Shown piece after piece: positions 31,511 to 43,831 of a stretch of 64,000 bases of DNA. Made by a program: the position numbers and the translations under genes. The notes beneath the pieces are model-generated. The model did not search any database, was not told the origin of the DNA, and was given only the letters and a program-made list of their open reading frames with translations. Position 1 is the first letter of the stretch; each line of letters opens with the position of its first letter. The DNA comes from Eustoma russellianum (Eukaryota > Streptophyta > Magnoliopsida > Gentianales > Gentianaceae), in assembly GCA_036186865.1 (NCBI GenBank), contig AP025074.1, positions 7,734,358 through 7,798,357 of the forward strand, given 5' to 3'.

Positions 31511-33734
31511 CTGGCCAGAAACATACGGTACCGATAGGAAGCGTTCTTTTCAAAACTAAAAACTTTTCTTTAAAAACACTTTTTCATCATTATGTGTTAT
31601 AAAATCAGTTCCATAAACTGTATGAACATGAACAATGCAATGCATGACATACAACATGCGACTCGTGAACAAATACATCATAACATGCATGCACGGACTT
31701 GTCTCTTAAGCTGGAAAAACTATTCCAGCGACCACATTCTGTTCATACAGACTTGTGCTCATCAATTCGTGCTCATTTTCATAAGCTCACGCCATACACA
31801 TGCATAATGAAGTCTTAGACACGTGCCATAAAAATTTTGTAACATTACGAAATGTCTAACGAGCTCAAAACATCAACTATCATCAAAGGGTACTGCTGAC
31901 ATCAGTAGAGCAGTACCCATCTTACCTCAGTTTCGTAGATCATATAACCTTATACAAATTTAAGCCATCACCTGAAAAACATAGCCAAGATACCAAAGAA
32001 CAATATTCATAAGGCTAAACATCACATTCAAGCCTAAACAAGCAAGATCAAAGCCTTACAACTTATGTCATTAAACTGTCCTGTTTTCCAGTTTTGTACC
32101 ACTAACTTCAACTTAGTGTTTAACCATCAAAATGGTAGTTTTATGCTGGTTTCTTTACTTGAACATGTACATCTATGCCTTAGGTAATTACCATAAAAAT
32201 GCCAAGGCAATCCAATAAGTTTAAGGGGTCTACTAATTACTTTCCCAAGCTAGGTACATGCAGAACCTGGAATGACCAGTTTTACCACGAATTGCATTGT
32301 GACCAAACCACAACTTCTTTTACTAAACTTCCAACTCACAGGGTTGCTACACGCACCAAACTATCATCATACCAAAATCAGATCATTTGCATATTCCTAA
32401 GGTGCATTTTCGGGCCAAGCAACTTACTACTCAAAACTGTCCTGTTCCAGCAACTCTAATTGACCAGTTTTACCAAAAACTTCATTAAGGATAATCCACC
32501 GCTCCTTTTACAAAAATTCCAAGTCACTCATTCAATACACATATGAGGCTATCATCATAACCAAAATTTAGCTAATTGGAACACCTCTAAGGCTCATTTT
32601 CAGGTCGTTCGGCATGCTACAGAAAACTGTCTAGCTCCAGTACTTCTGTTTGACCAGTTGTCACTAAATATTTCATTAAGGATAACCACAACTCTTTTTA
32701 TCAAAATTCCAACTCACACATTTACTACACACATAAGGCTATCATCATACCAAACATTAGCCAATTTGAACACCTCTAAGGTTCATTTTCAGGTCGTACA
32801 ATATCACATAAAACTGTCCAACTCCAGTGATTTCAGCACTTCATCACTTTTTATGGTTCAAGCATTTCCAATCAACTTCATTCTTCAAAGTGACTTAATA
32901 ACCATCAAATACACACTTAAACATAATCTTTCCAAGCCTCATAACATGCTTTAAACCATAGATAAACAGTTCATGAGTTATATCAAAACAGTCACAACAC
33001 ATTCATATAACAAATCATTCACTCATGCCATCACTTTTCTTATAACAACTAGTTTTCATGTCTTGTGCTTAGACTCTTCAACTAAGATTCATAGCTTAAA
33101 AATGACTAGCTATTCAAGCTTGCACTTCACAAATAAGGCAAGATTGGCTAGAGTATACTTGCCTTCTTCGAGCTTATCCTTTCCTTAACTTGCAACTTAG
33201 GTGAAATGAGATGAAGTCTTCCCCCCTTTCACTATACAACCCCCACAGTTTTTGGAGGAAGAAAAGAGCAAACATTAGCTTTTGTCTTAAGTGAAAACAC
33301 AACTAGAGTGAGGCTATGACTCTCTTACCAAAATGAACCTTGAATGGAGATAGCAATGAATCCAACCCACCATGAAGTTAGCTTCTCTTAGTATCTTGCA
33401 AAATCTTCATCTAGTGACCATCCTTGGAGTCACGGTTTTGGCAAGAAAAGAAGGGTACCTATGTGAGCTTCATTCTTTGAAGTATAGGATTCACTTAGAA
33501 GTTTTGGCATGCACTTACCTAGATGAGTTCTTGGAGCTTGGAGATCTTGAACTCCTTGGCTTCAACCTAGCCGTGTTCCTTAATGGAAGAGGGAGGTCTC
33601 TTGCTCCTTGTGAATTCTTGAGGGAGAGTGTTCTAGAGTTTCTTGGAGAAATTTTTTTCTTCCCTTGGCTAAGGGTTAGCCGTTGGATATGTTAAGGAGA
33701 AAGAGGATTTACCTTGGCTTGGTTAGGCTAATTA

Positions 33735-33930
33735 GAGTTAATTAGCCTAAGTTACTTCTAACCAAAGTTACTTTAATGCAACTAGAGTTACTTTAATGCA
33801 ACTAAAGTTACATTAATTCAACTATAGTTACTTTAAGGCTAACTTAGGTTACTTTATCAAACTAGAGTTACTTTATGGGTTAATTTGAGTTACTTTAACC
33901 TTGTGGTTAATATAAAGTAACTATGGTAAT
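33735..33930 (-). repeat. Short GTTACTTTAA-type tandem repeats in gypsy U3
   Basis: Eight or more degenerate copies of a unit of about 22 bp, GTTACTTTAATGCAACTAGA, in both LTRs (the second at about 40245-40440). They lie in U3 upstream of the presumed transcription start. Confidence 0.8.
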
Positions 33931-34461
33931 ATTTGAAATGCTTCTTGGTTAATCATGAAGGGAAAACCGGCGGTAATGGCTTTGATAGCCATTACCATGC
34001 TTAATTCCTTCCCAAGTGAGTTTAATGAAAAGCCATGTGGGTAGTTGCCCCCTTTTTCTAATTATTTTCCCCTTTTTCTTGTTTTAAAATGAAATTAGGG
34101 AAATCTTGATTCCTCTTGGGCTAAAGGGCCGAAATGTTTTTGCAAGAGTCGGGGGAAAATTGCCCCACTACTTAAAACTCCTTATTTCTATTTGGGCTTA
34201 TTTTTAGAAGGCCCTTAAGATTATCCTTCTTATGAATTTGAAAAACCTTCTAAGGCCCTTTTTAAACCTTGTGGCCGAAATCTTTTAAGCCCTTAGGGTG
34301 AATTTGAATTGGTCATGGTCCATAACTCATGCTTGAATGATTATATTGTTTGCTTATCAACATAAAATAAAAGAAGCACTAATAAAACTTAGTGAAATGC
34401 ACTTGAAGGATGCACTTTATTAATTCACTTATACGAATATGACTTTCATTGGGGTACAACA

Positions 34462-34500
34462 TTCTCCCCTCCTTAACATAAGTTTCGTCCACGAAACTTC
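34462..34500 (-). other. Polypurine tract of the 4.1-kb-LTR gypsy element
   Basis: Read on the minus strand, TTAAGGAGGGGAGAA joins the LTR start TGTTGTACC. Upstream is GTTTCGTGGACGAAAC, the palindrome-like motif typical of the region before the PPT in plant gypsy elements. Confidence 0.88.
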
Positions 34501-34534
34501 AAGGCTAGTCAAAAAGATGGGGGGCATCTACTCC

Positions 34535-34660
34535 TCATGTTTCCTTCCGTTTCCATGTGGCTTCTTCTCCAGGATGGTATTTCCACTGAACCTTTACCAT
34601 AGGTATGTGTCTCTTTCTCAACTTCTTTTCTTTCGACTCAACGACCTTCAGGGGCTCCTT
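34535..34660 (-). pseudogene. Gypsy pol C-terminal (chromo-like) remnant
   Basis: The minus-strand reading VVESKEKKLRKRHIPMVKVQ, then WKYHPGEEATWKRKET and a stop, resembles the tail of gypsy integrase where IPxVKVxWxxxxxEEATWE is typical. It is the only integrase part I can recognise; the catalytic core is missing. Confidence 0.65.
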
Positions 34661-36040
34661 TCTTACCTTTAGGTAAATAAGATAGAATAAAGCGTCTATA
34701 TAGTTCCCTCAGAACTGCTTCGTTCAACTCATCTTACAGGTCTCATCAGAACTTATTCTAATTTTCTAGAGGTGTTATCGTACCTATCTTATATCTTAAG
34801 CACTTTGAATCTTGATACTACGTACTGATAATGGTATCCATTCGGGTTAACATGATCATGAAATGCTTATAATTTCCTTTTTCATAAAATATGCAAAACT
34901 TGGCAGAGATCATTAACTCTGGGATATAGATCATTAGCTCTTCTGTAAACATCCTTTCGGTAATCATGTGACGGTCATCTTACGTATGAAACAGCATCCA
35001 ACGACATCCGGAATAATTCCCATAAGTACACATACCAAATCGTAACATCATTGCTAGAGTGTGTTAGATATTCTCAACTTATAAATTCTCGATCTAAACA
35101 TCATATCTTATGGAATTCGCCATTCCTCCTCTTGAATGGCCATTGTTATAGATTTCTCCAAAACAGTCCGTAACGTTTCATCATCTCACAACATCTCTAT
35201 GAATTTCTCCGACCAACATACATGTTAACTAAGTGAATTACTGACTTCCGAACAATACCCCACTTGTCAATTGCTTATCCGAAGCTAGTTAAATAGATCA
35301 TTGATCCTAGCCAGAGGGTACTTACTCTTACGGTGACCATGTTGAGTTCTTTATGATCTACTAGTCGCATGCCTCCATCCCTCTCTTTACGAATAACATG
35401 GAAACACCTCAGGGCGATACGTTGGGGTGGACAAGTTTCTTCCTTGAAAGTTCCCACAATTGTCCCTTTAGTTTTCGTTCAGTTCAGCAGGCGTCCTTAG
35501 GGAACTCTTAATCATCATCCTAAAATGGTCCAATCGCATAAAACATGATTTTCATAATCATGATTTGCTTTTCATAGCTTGCCTAACATAGCGCTTTCAT
35601 GTCGTGATATCATAACGTTTCAAAATTTGGCTATAGCACTCTTGATAAGAATAATATCACATATGCCGATTGATTCCCCATATAGTCCATGTACAACAAA
35701 AATGTACGTGTGTTAACAGTGACGCATAATGGTAGAGACCCCGAGTCTCAAACACGATGTTATACTCGGTCATACTACCACAATAACTGCACTTACTTCC
35801 TTATGGTCTACTCATCATAATTTAAAGAAAACTATCATAATCACTCATACTTGGTTAATAGGAAGTAGGACATAGGTACTTCACATTTAACTCGTATCTT
35901 GGTTGTTTCTTTGTTATCCGCATAAGGTAGCCTTATGCGGATACGGCTCCCATTTCCTACTTCATTTATAGCACGCTCGTTAAGTCGTTTATTTCGTCCT
36001 TCCGTTCTCTTACCATGCCCTGACTAGCCGAGTTTTGATC
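34661..36040 (-). pseudogene. Degenerate gypsy pol with an RT remnant
   Basis: About 1.4 kb between the integrase tail and the gag remnant. The only clear coding trace is at 35275-35457 on the minus strand: RKERDGGMRLVDHKELNMVT, which matches the gypsy RT block KKDGSMRxCVDYRxLNxVT. The catalytic YxDD block is not seen. The remainder contains no ORF I can assign. Confidence 0.6.
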
Positions 36041-36807
36041 TGGAGGTCTAAACTGTGCACAATCTGATCACCTTAAACCTTTCATCTTCCATGATCAAAG
36101 GAACATACCGACCCAAAGTAGCGAACCGACGAGCGTACTCTGAGACGATGATGCCTAACCCTTGTCTCAATGAGTCAAATTCCTCAACCCTTCTCGTGAT
36201 TAAATCCTGAGAGGAACAACTCACAAACTCCTCTTAGAGCTTTGCCCAAGTTATCGGTCCGGGAGTGGCTGGATACAAATCCTCCACCACTGGCTGTCCT
36301 TACGTTCAAAAACGGCCAGAGAATTTGTGCCCTTATCCCATCCGGTATCAGTATCGGCATGAAGTTACCTTCAACTTGTTTTAACCATCTTTCTGCCCAT
36401 TATGAACTAGATTCCCTGCCAAACCTCGGAATACGTGCTCTTACTAACTATTGCTAGTAAGGTTTACTGCTTCCGAGGGTGACAGTGATGATGCCACTTT
36501 ACTGAATCGTGATGCCATCCGCACCACGGAACGTCGGAGTCTTACTCAAGGTATAAATATTCAGATTAAGCGACAAAATTTAATTCGTAATCCAAATAAG
36601 ATCTTAAAGGCATGCAAGTGAGCATGATTACTTTTTATAAATTGCCATCAACTAGGGCTTATCATCAGGTCGAAACCCTAATTTCCAGTCTAAGTCATCC
36701 TAGTCTAAGGTCCACTCTCATCTAGGATCATGACTTAGATCTAAAATCAAACTTAGATTTCTAAAATCATAGCTTAATTCTATATTCTGCCCGGATCTAG
36801 AGCCTTG
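36041..36807 (-). pseudogene. Degenerate gypsy gag remnant
   Basis: At about 36209-36060 the minus strand reads VEEFDSLRQGLGIIVSEYAR, then RFATLGRYVPLIMEDERFKV. This is the gag segment where FxxLxQGxxxVxEYxxxFxxLxRYVP is usual in Ty3/gypsy elements. The flanks up to the PBS show no other recognisable domain, and the zinc knuckle is absent. Confidence 0.6.
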
Positions 36808-36819
36808 GCTCTGATACCA
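36808..36819 (-). other. Primer-binding site of the 4.1-kb-LTR gypsy element
   Basis: GCTCTGATACCA on the plus strand, the complement of the initiator-Met tRNA primer motif, two bases from the 5' LTR at 36822. Confidence 0.92.
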
Positions 36820-36821
36820 CC

Positions 36822-39800
36822 TGTAGCGCCCCGCACCCCGGCCCAGCCGGATATGGTGCGCCGCTGTACTTCACTACGGAGAGTACCAGGCGTCGATCCA
36901 TAACATATAGTCCAAAATAAAATATGTGGACTTTCATGCTTACACGTCAACCAGTAAGCAAAACCGAGGCAGAATAAAAACTTTTAAAATAAAAGCGTCT
37001 AAGCAACCATCATTAGTCTTACTACATCGTTCATAAAAATGCGGAAATCCCAAAAGTAAATGTTTCCATCATAAAGTCATAATAAGATCATCCATCACTT
37101 TCATCATAGCATAATTCCTCAAGACATCCACCTCTCGCTCTTCTATGGATAAGGAACCCTAGGTTCGTCTTCGATCCATTCAACTCTATTTCCTGCGGGT
37201 TCTGGGAAAAAATAAGGGGTGAGTGACAACGTCACCAGCAAGTATACCATAAGCAATCATGCATTAAATGGAAAGTACACACAAGAACCAAATCTCCCAA
37301 AATTTGGACTTTTTCCATCATACCTATCTTTCCATTCAAATGCCACCACAGTAACAGAATCATCACTTAGTCATAAAGGAAATAAGATCATAGCTTACGT
37401 AACAACAGAAATAAGATCGTAACTTAGATAACGAAGGATAAGAAGATCATAACCTAAGTAATATTTCATCTAGCATTTGGCTAGCATCTCATCCCTTCAG
37501 TCAATAGCCGCTAAGGCAATAAAATCATAACTTAGTCATGAAGCAAGTAATAACACAGCTTAGTGCAAATAGACTCAACATCATGCTCATGACCATATGC
37601 AATGCGTATGAATATGCAAATGTAGTGCATAATGAAACCATGAAAATCTTTTCCTTTCGTTCTTTCTTTCAAATCATACACAAAAACCTTGTTCTTTCAT
37701 TCTTTCTTTCAAATCATATTCGTCATAAAACAAGGAGTAGAAAGTGTTCAGATCTATTATATCCAGATCTGAGGCGGTCGTATTCTTCTCTTCGAATCTA
37801 TTATTCCCAGATTCGGAACGGTCACGTCATCAATCATAATCACCAGGTCTATTTTCTCTGGGCCTGTACGGTCATATTCTTCTCTTCGAATCTATTATTC
37901 CCGGATTCAGAACGGTCACGTCATCAAGCATAATCACCATGTCTATTCTCTCCGGGCCTGTACGGTCATTATCATCAGATCAATTAACCCCGGATCTGGA
38001 GCGGGTCATGCTGGCCAGAAACATACGGTACCGATAGGAAGCGTTCTTTACAAAACTGAAAATTTTCTTTAAAAACTCTTTTTCATCATTCTGTGCCATA
38101 AAATCAATTCCATAAACTGTATGAACATGAACAATGCAATGCATGACATGAAACATGCGACTCGTGAACAAATACATCATAACATGCATGCACGGACTTG
38201 TCTTTTAAGCTGGAAAAACTGTCCAGCAATCACATTCTGTTCATACAGCCTCGTGCTCATCAATTTGTGCTCATTTTCATAAGCTCACGCCATACACATG
38301 CATAATGAAGTCTTAGACACGTGCCATAAAAATTTCGTAACATTACGAAATGTCTAACAAGCTCAAAACTTCAACTATCATCAAAGGGTACTGCTGACAT
38401 CAGCAGGGCAGTACCCGTCTTACCTCAGTTTCGTAGATCATATAACCTTATAAAAATTTAAGCCATCACCTGAAAAACATAGCCAAGATACCAAGGAACA
38501 ATATTCATAAGGCTAAACATCACATTCAAGCCTATACAAGGCAAGATCAAAGCCTTACAACTTTATGTCATTAAACTGTCTTGTTTTTCAGTATTGTACC
38601 ACTAACTTCAACTCAGTTTTTAAACCATCAAAATGGTAGTTTTATGCTGGTTTCTTTACATGAACATGTACATCTATGCCTTAGGTAATTACCATAAAAT
38701 TCCAAGGCAATCTAATAAGTTTAAGGGGTCATCTAATTACTTTCCCAAGCTAGGTACATGCAGAACCTGGAATGACCAGTTTACCATGAATTACCTTGTG
38801 ACCAAACCACAACTCCTTTTACTAAACTTCCAACTCACAGGGTTGATACGCACACCAAACTATCATTATACCAAAAAATCCGCTCTTTGCACATTCCTAA
38901 GGTGCATTTTCGAGCCAAGCAACTTACTACTCAAAACTGTCATGTTCCGCAACTCTAATTGACCAGTTTTACCAAAAACTTCATTAAGATAATCCACCCA
39001 CTCCTTTTACCAAAATTCCAACTCCGCATTCAATATACATATGAGGCTATCATCATACCAAAATTTATCCAATTGGAACACCTCTAAGGTTCATTTTCAG
39101 GTCGATCAACATGCTACAGAAAACTGTCCAGCTCCAGTCCTTCTGTTTGACCAGTTGTCACTAAATATGTCAATAAGGATAACCACAACTCTTTTTATCA
39201 AAATTCCAACTCACACATTTACTACACACATAAGGCTATCATCATACCGAAAATTAGCCAATTTAAAACACCTCTAAGGTTCATTTTCAGGTCGTACAAC
39301 ATGACACATAAACTGTCCAACTCCAGTGATTTCAGCACTTCATCACTTTTTATGGTCCAAGCATTTCCAATCAACTTCATTCTTTAAAGTGACTTAATAA
39401 CCATCAAATACACACTTCAACATAATCTTTCCAAGCCTCATAACATGCTTTAAACCATAGATAAACAGTTCATGAGTCATATCAAAACAGTCACAAACAC
39501 ATTCATATAACAAATCATTCACTCATGCCATCACTTTTCTTATAACAACTAGTTTTCATGTATTGTACTTAGACTCTTCAAACTAAGATTCATAGCTTAA
39601 AAAATGACTAGCTATTCAAAGCATGCACTTCACAAATAAGGCAAGATTGGCTAGAGTATACTTGCCTTCTTCGAGCTTATCCTTTCTTTAACTTGGAACT
39701 TGGGTGAAATGAGATGAAGTCTTCTTCCATTTCACTATACAACCCCCACGGTTTTGGGAGGAAGAAAAGAGCAAACATTAGCTTTTGTCTTAAGTGAAAA

Positions 39801-40986
39801 CACGACTAGAGTGAGGCTATGACTCTCTTACCAAAATGAACCTTGAATGGAGATAGCAATGAATCCAACCCACCATGAAGTTAGCTTCTCTTAGTATCTT
39901 TCAAAATCTTCATCTAGTGACCATCCTTGGAGTCACGGTTTTGGCAAGAAAAGAAGGGTACCTATGTGAGCTTCATTCTTGACGTATAGGATTCACTTAG
40001 AAGTTTTGGCATGCACTTACCTAGATGAGTTCTTGGAGCTTGGAGATCTTGAACTCCTTGGCTTCAACCTAGCCGTGTTCCTTAATGGAAGAGGGAAGCC
40101 TCTTGCTCCTTGAGAATTCTTGAGGGAGAGTGTTCTAGAGTTTCTTGGAGAAATTTTTTTCTTCCCTTGGCTAAGGGTTAGCCGTTGGATATGTTAAGGG
40201 AGAAGGAGGATTTACCTTGGCTTGGTTAGGCTAATTAGAGTTAATTAGCCTAAGTTACTTCTAACCAAAGTTACTTTAATGCAACTAGAGTTAGTTTAAT
40301 GCAACTAGAGTTACTTTAATTCAACTATAGTTACTTTAAGGCGAACTTAGGTTACTTTATCAAACTAGAGTTACTTTATGGGTTAACTTGAGTTACTTTA
40401 ACCTTGTGGTTACATATAAAGTAACTATGGTAATATTTGAAATGCTTCTTGGTTAATCATGAAGGGAAAACCGGCGTTAATGGCCTTTGATAGCCTTACC
40501 ATGCTTAATATTCCTTCCCAAGTGAGTTTAATGAAAAGACATGTGGGTAGTTGCCCCCCTTTTTCTAATTATTTTCCCATTTTTCTTGTTTTAAAAATGA
40601 AATTAGGAAAATCTTGATTCCTCTTGGGCTAAAGGGCTGAAATATTTTTGTAAGAGTTGGGGAAAAATTGCCCCACTACTTAAAACTCCTAATTTCCATT
40701 TGGGCTCATTTTAAGAAGGCCCTCAAGATTAGCCTTCTTATAAATTTGAAAAACCTTCTAAGGCCCTTTTTTAAAACCTTGTGGCCAAAATCTCTTAAGC
40801 CCTTAGGGTGAATTTGAATTGGTCATGGGTCTATAACTCATGCTTGAATGATTATATTGTTTGCTTATCGACATAAAATAAAAGAAGCTCTAATAAAACT
40901 CAGTGAAATGCACTTGAAGGATGCCACTTTATTAATTCACTTATATGAGTCTTCAAGTACAATATGACTTTCGTTGGGGTACAACA
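36822..40986 (-). repeat. 5' LTR of the 4.1-kb-LTR gypsy element
   Basis: It runs TGTAGCGCCCC to GGTACAACA and is nearly colinear with 30318-34461. It has the 94-bp repeats at 37750-38010, the splice-donor-like site at 40021/40020, the 22-bp repeats at 40245-40440, and the 20-codon ORF at 37202-37143. The two LTRs differ by scattered substitutions and small indels, so this insertion is older than the gag-only elements. Confidence 0.92.
37143..37202 (-). other. Exon-like 20-codon ORF in the gypsy LTR (copy C)
   Basis: The same frame as copy B, after TTTTTTCCCAG, ending EWIEDEPRVPYP and TAG. The last Pro codon is CCA here and CCG in copy B, a synonymous change. Confidence 0.6.
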
Positions 40987-40991
40987 CAGCA

Positions 40992-43361
40992 GGACCGGAC
41001 GGATATAATGGATGGTTTTTTCGTAGCTGTTGGGAGATAATATGTATGGATGTTTACAAAGCAGTGCAAAAATTTTTTCTGGGTTTTCCAGTTCCTCGTG
41101 CCATGGCCCATTCAATGATCGTATTGATACCCAAAGGCCCATTGCGTTATCAACCTTCATGAGCAAGATCCAAACCCCTATACTTGCAACGCATTTAAAT
41201 GCCATCCTACCTAAGATCATTTCCCCAGAACAGGCGGGATTTCAGAAGGGCAGAGGCATTGCTGAACACTCTTATTAGCAAACGAATTAATTCATTAGTT
41301 TGTCAAAGGTACGCACCCAAACAAAGTCATTCTCAAGTTGGATATGGCAAAGGCCTTTGATCATGTAAATTGGCAATATCTAAAGGCAATACTGCTGCGC
41401 TTTGGCTTCTCTTCATTTTTTAACACTCTTGTCCTTAATCATCTGGAAGGTACTCATATCTGCATCTTAGTTAATGGTGCCCCTAATGGATTCTTCAGAC
41501 CAACTAGAGGAGTCAAGCAGGGGGATCCCCTTTCGCCACTACTTTTCATTTTGGCAGCTGAAGGCTTTAGTCAAGTACTATTCATGGAAGATGTCATACA
41601 ACCATATTCAGTAGGTCGATTGCCTATGGTCATTTCGCATCTTTCTTATGCAGATGATTTGCTCATTTTTCTCACAGCCAATCGTAGGAACTTGAATAAG
41701 TTCAAGCAATTTCTATCTGAATATGAATGAGTTTTGGGCCAAGCTATCAACTGGCATAAAAGTTCAGTGGTATATTCAGAGGCAGTGACTATATCGCAGC
41801 GGCATGTCTTTACTGCGCTGCTTGGCATGCGGCAATCAACCTTGCCTATGAAATATTTAGGATCATACTTGCATAAAGGAATAACCCGATCTAACCATTG
41901 TCAAGACATACTGCAACATGTAGATTCCAGATTGAATGGATGGCAGGCCAAGCTATTAAGCACGGCAGGCAGAATAGTTCTCATTCATTCGGTGTTATTA
42001 TCTATACCCATGCATGTCCTCGCGGCTTCCTGCCTACCGCGAAGAATTATTCATGCTTTAGAGCATCGCTTTGCATCATTTTTGTGGGGTGTTGATCGTC
42101 GTCACTGGGTAAAATGGTCTACAATATGTTGCTCGAAGTTTGAGGGTGGACTAAATATTCGGAGTCTGAGTGTCATTCAGCAGGCCTTTACAACCAAGCT
42201 ATGGTGGAATTATCATACAGGTGCATCTTTGTGGAGTGAATATATGCGATTGCGCTATAGAAGAAGTAAAGATTTCGTCCACCGTATATATGATTCTCCA
42301 GGTTGGAGAAGAATTTGTCGCATGCACCCCCATTGTTTGTTGTTGATATGTTGGGATGGCAACATGCCAATATGGCCTACTCCCTCTGGACGGTTTCTTC
42401 TTCATGATGCTTATGTAGTTTTGCATCCACCTACTCCAAACCTTCTCTCTAATCGCATTATTTGGATGCTTCGCCAGCGTCCAATGATCCATGTATTTCT
42501 TTGGAAACTTTTGCAACATGCATTACCATTACCGGAGATTGTGTCTCGATTTGTACAGGTTCTTCCAAGTATATGTCCTTTTTGCCGCTTGGAGTCTGCA
42601 ACTATCAATCACTTATTTTATTGATGCTCAGAAATTAGTCCAATCCGCCATTATTTCAATGACTTGCTTGATATTGATTCACACCGAGGCAGAGACTGGC
42701 GTACTTTCCTATTAACGGTATGGTTGGAGTCCCTAGCTAGTTTTCTAGGACATATGCAGCGTATCTATCTAGACACTCTCTTTGGAATATATGGAAGAAA
42801 TATGCTTTGTTGGTGTTTGGAGATGGATCATGGTCACAACGTGTACTTCTCAAAAATGTTCGGACTGATCTTTATCTATAGGCAAAATCGCAAAGTGGCA
42901 CAAGGATTGTAGAAAATGTTCCACGGTTAGTTAGTACGGGCCTTTCTCCTATTCTTCGTTCAAACAGGGTCCGGATCCTTCGTTGGTGTCCTTCTCCAAC
43001 AGACAGATTAAAGTTGAACACGGATGCCTCTGTTGGACGCCATGTAGCTGGCGGCGGGGCAATTTTTTGAGATACAACAGGCTCTATGATTCATGCACTC
43101 TCTTTCCCATTACGACATGATTATACATTACGGGTTGAAGCATAAGCAGTGCTTATTGCTCTTCTATATTATCTTCCAAGATATGGACATGTTGATGTTG
43201 AGGTTGATTGTCAACAGTTACTTCATTTCATGAATACTACTACTCTGCTTGATCCAGACCTACGCCGGCTTTGGGACCTTCTTACTGCATCTTCCATCTG
43301 CTTGACTTATGTTCCTTGTGAGGTTAATCAGGCTGCGCACTTTTTGGCACAAGAGGGGTAA
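40992..43361 (+). pseudogene. LINE ORF2, RT to RNase H part
   Basis: It continues the ORF2 frame after the insertion with GPDGYNGWFFRSCWEII. RT blocks follow: GFQKGRGIAEHS, DMAKAFDHVNWQYL, GVKQGDPLSPLLFILA and the catalytic SYADDLLIF (about 41645). Then come the thumb region, a zf-RVT domain (IIWMLRQRPMIHVFLWKLL, later CPFCRLESATINHLF, about 42450-42620), and an RNase H domain (NTDASVG at about 43020, then EVDCQQLLHF and EVNQAAHFLAQEG). In-frame stops occur at about 41280, 41730, 42624, 43070 and 43145, so it cannot be translated as one protein. This is the standard plant L1 ORF2 layout. Confidence 0.9.
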
Positions 43362-43806
43362 CATTGTGACGTTCTTGCATCCTATTCTCGTTTGACGTCC
43401 CTTCCATCTTATATTCGGGGTATCATTTTGACTGACTCCACACTTCCTACATTTCGACCTTCTTCTGATGGAGATGCCTAATATCCAGTATTGGTGTATC
43501 ACGTTTTCTTCGATTCGACTGGGCTTCAGCACATGCATTTCTTTTTCATTATACTTTATGATTTGGTTTGTACAGTGTAATGATTGCAACAATATAAATA
43601 TGCACGCTTCTCCTTTCGCCATGGTTTTATCCACAAGGGTGGTTTTACATGGCAAGGTTTTAATGCGACATATCATATATTGTTGCACATTCACTTCCAT
43701 TATGTATTTATATTATTTATTCTCCTATGACGACTTGATGCACACTTTTGTAATATGGTATTCCTCCGCCATAAGTGAGTTTACATAATAAATATTTTGT
43801 TCGACC
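43362..43806 (+). other. 3' UTR and tail of the LINE
   Basis: About 440 bp after the RNase H stop without a convincing ORF. It ends TTTTGTTCGACC, after which an A-run merges with the 25-bp target duplication. Confidence 0.75.
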
Positions 43807-43831
43807 AAAAAAACAATAATTTTTATGTATA

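Larger units (their letters stand above)
30318..34461 (-). repeat. 3' LTR of the 4.1-kb-LTR gypsy element
   Basis: It runs TGTAGCACCCC to GGTACAACA on the plus strand. In the element's direction it holds U3 tandem repeats of about 22 bp (33735-33930), a splice-donor-like ATCTAG/GTAAGTGC at 33519/33518, two 94-bp tandem units with CCGGATTCGG (31281-31470), and an acceptor-like CCCAG followed by the 20-codon ORF at 30700-30641. GC-rich CCCC/GGCC sequence marks its last 60 bp. Confidence 0.92.
30318..40986 (-). mobile_element. Ty3/gypsy element with 4.1-kb LTRs and a shrunken interior
   Basis: A complete insertion of 10669 bp with TSD CAGCA (30313-30317 and 40987-40991), LTRs of 4144 and 4165 bp, an initiator-Met PBS and a PPT. 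The interior is only about 2.36 kb and holds remnants of gag, RT and the integrase C-terminus, so most of pol is deleted. The LTRs make up nearly 80 percent of the element. The GTTTCGTGGACGAAAC motif before the PPT and the integrase tail with PMVKVQWKYHPGEEATW suggest a chromovirus such as the Tekay/Del lineage, but the remnants are too short for a firm assignment. Confidence 0.9.
27482..43806 (+). mobile_element. L1-type LINE, split by a 10.7-kb gypsy insertion
   Basis: A non-LTR retrotransposon flanked by a 25-bp direct repeat (27457-27481 and 43807-43831) that begins with seven A and includes ACAATAATTTTTATG, as produced by target-primed reverse transcription. Without the insertion and one duplicate of its target it is about 5.65 kb, a normal full length for plant L1. 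Domain order is ORF1 (DUF4283 plus zinc knuckle), then ORF2 with endonuclease, RT, zf-RVT and RNase H. Many stops and frame changes make it inactive. The insertion at 30317 lies between the endonuclease and RT domains. Confidence 0.92.
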
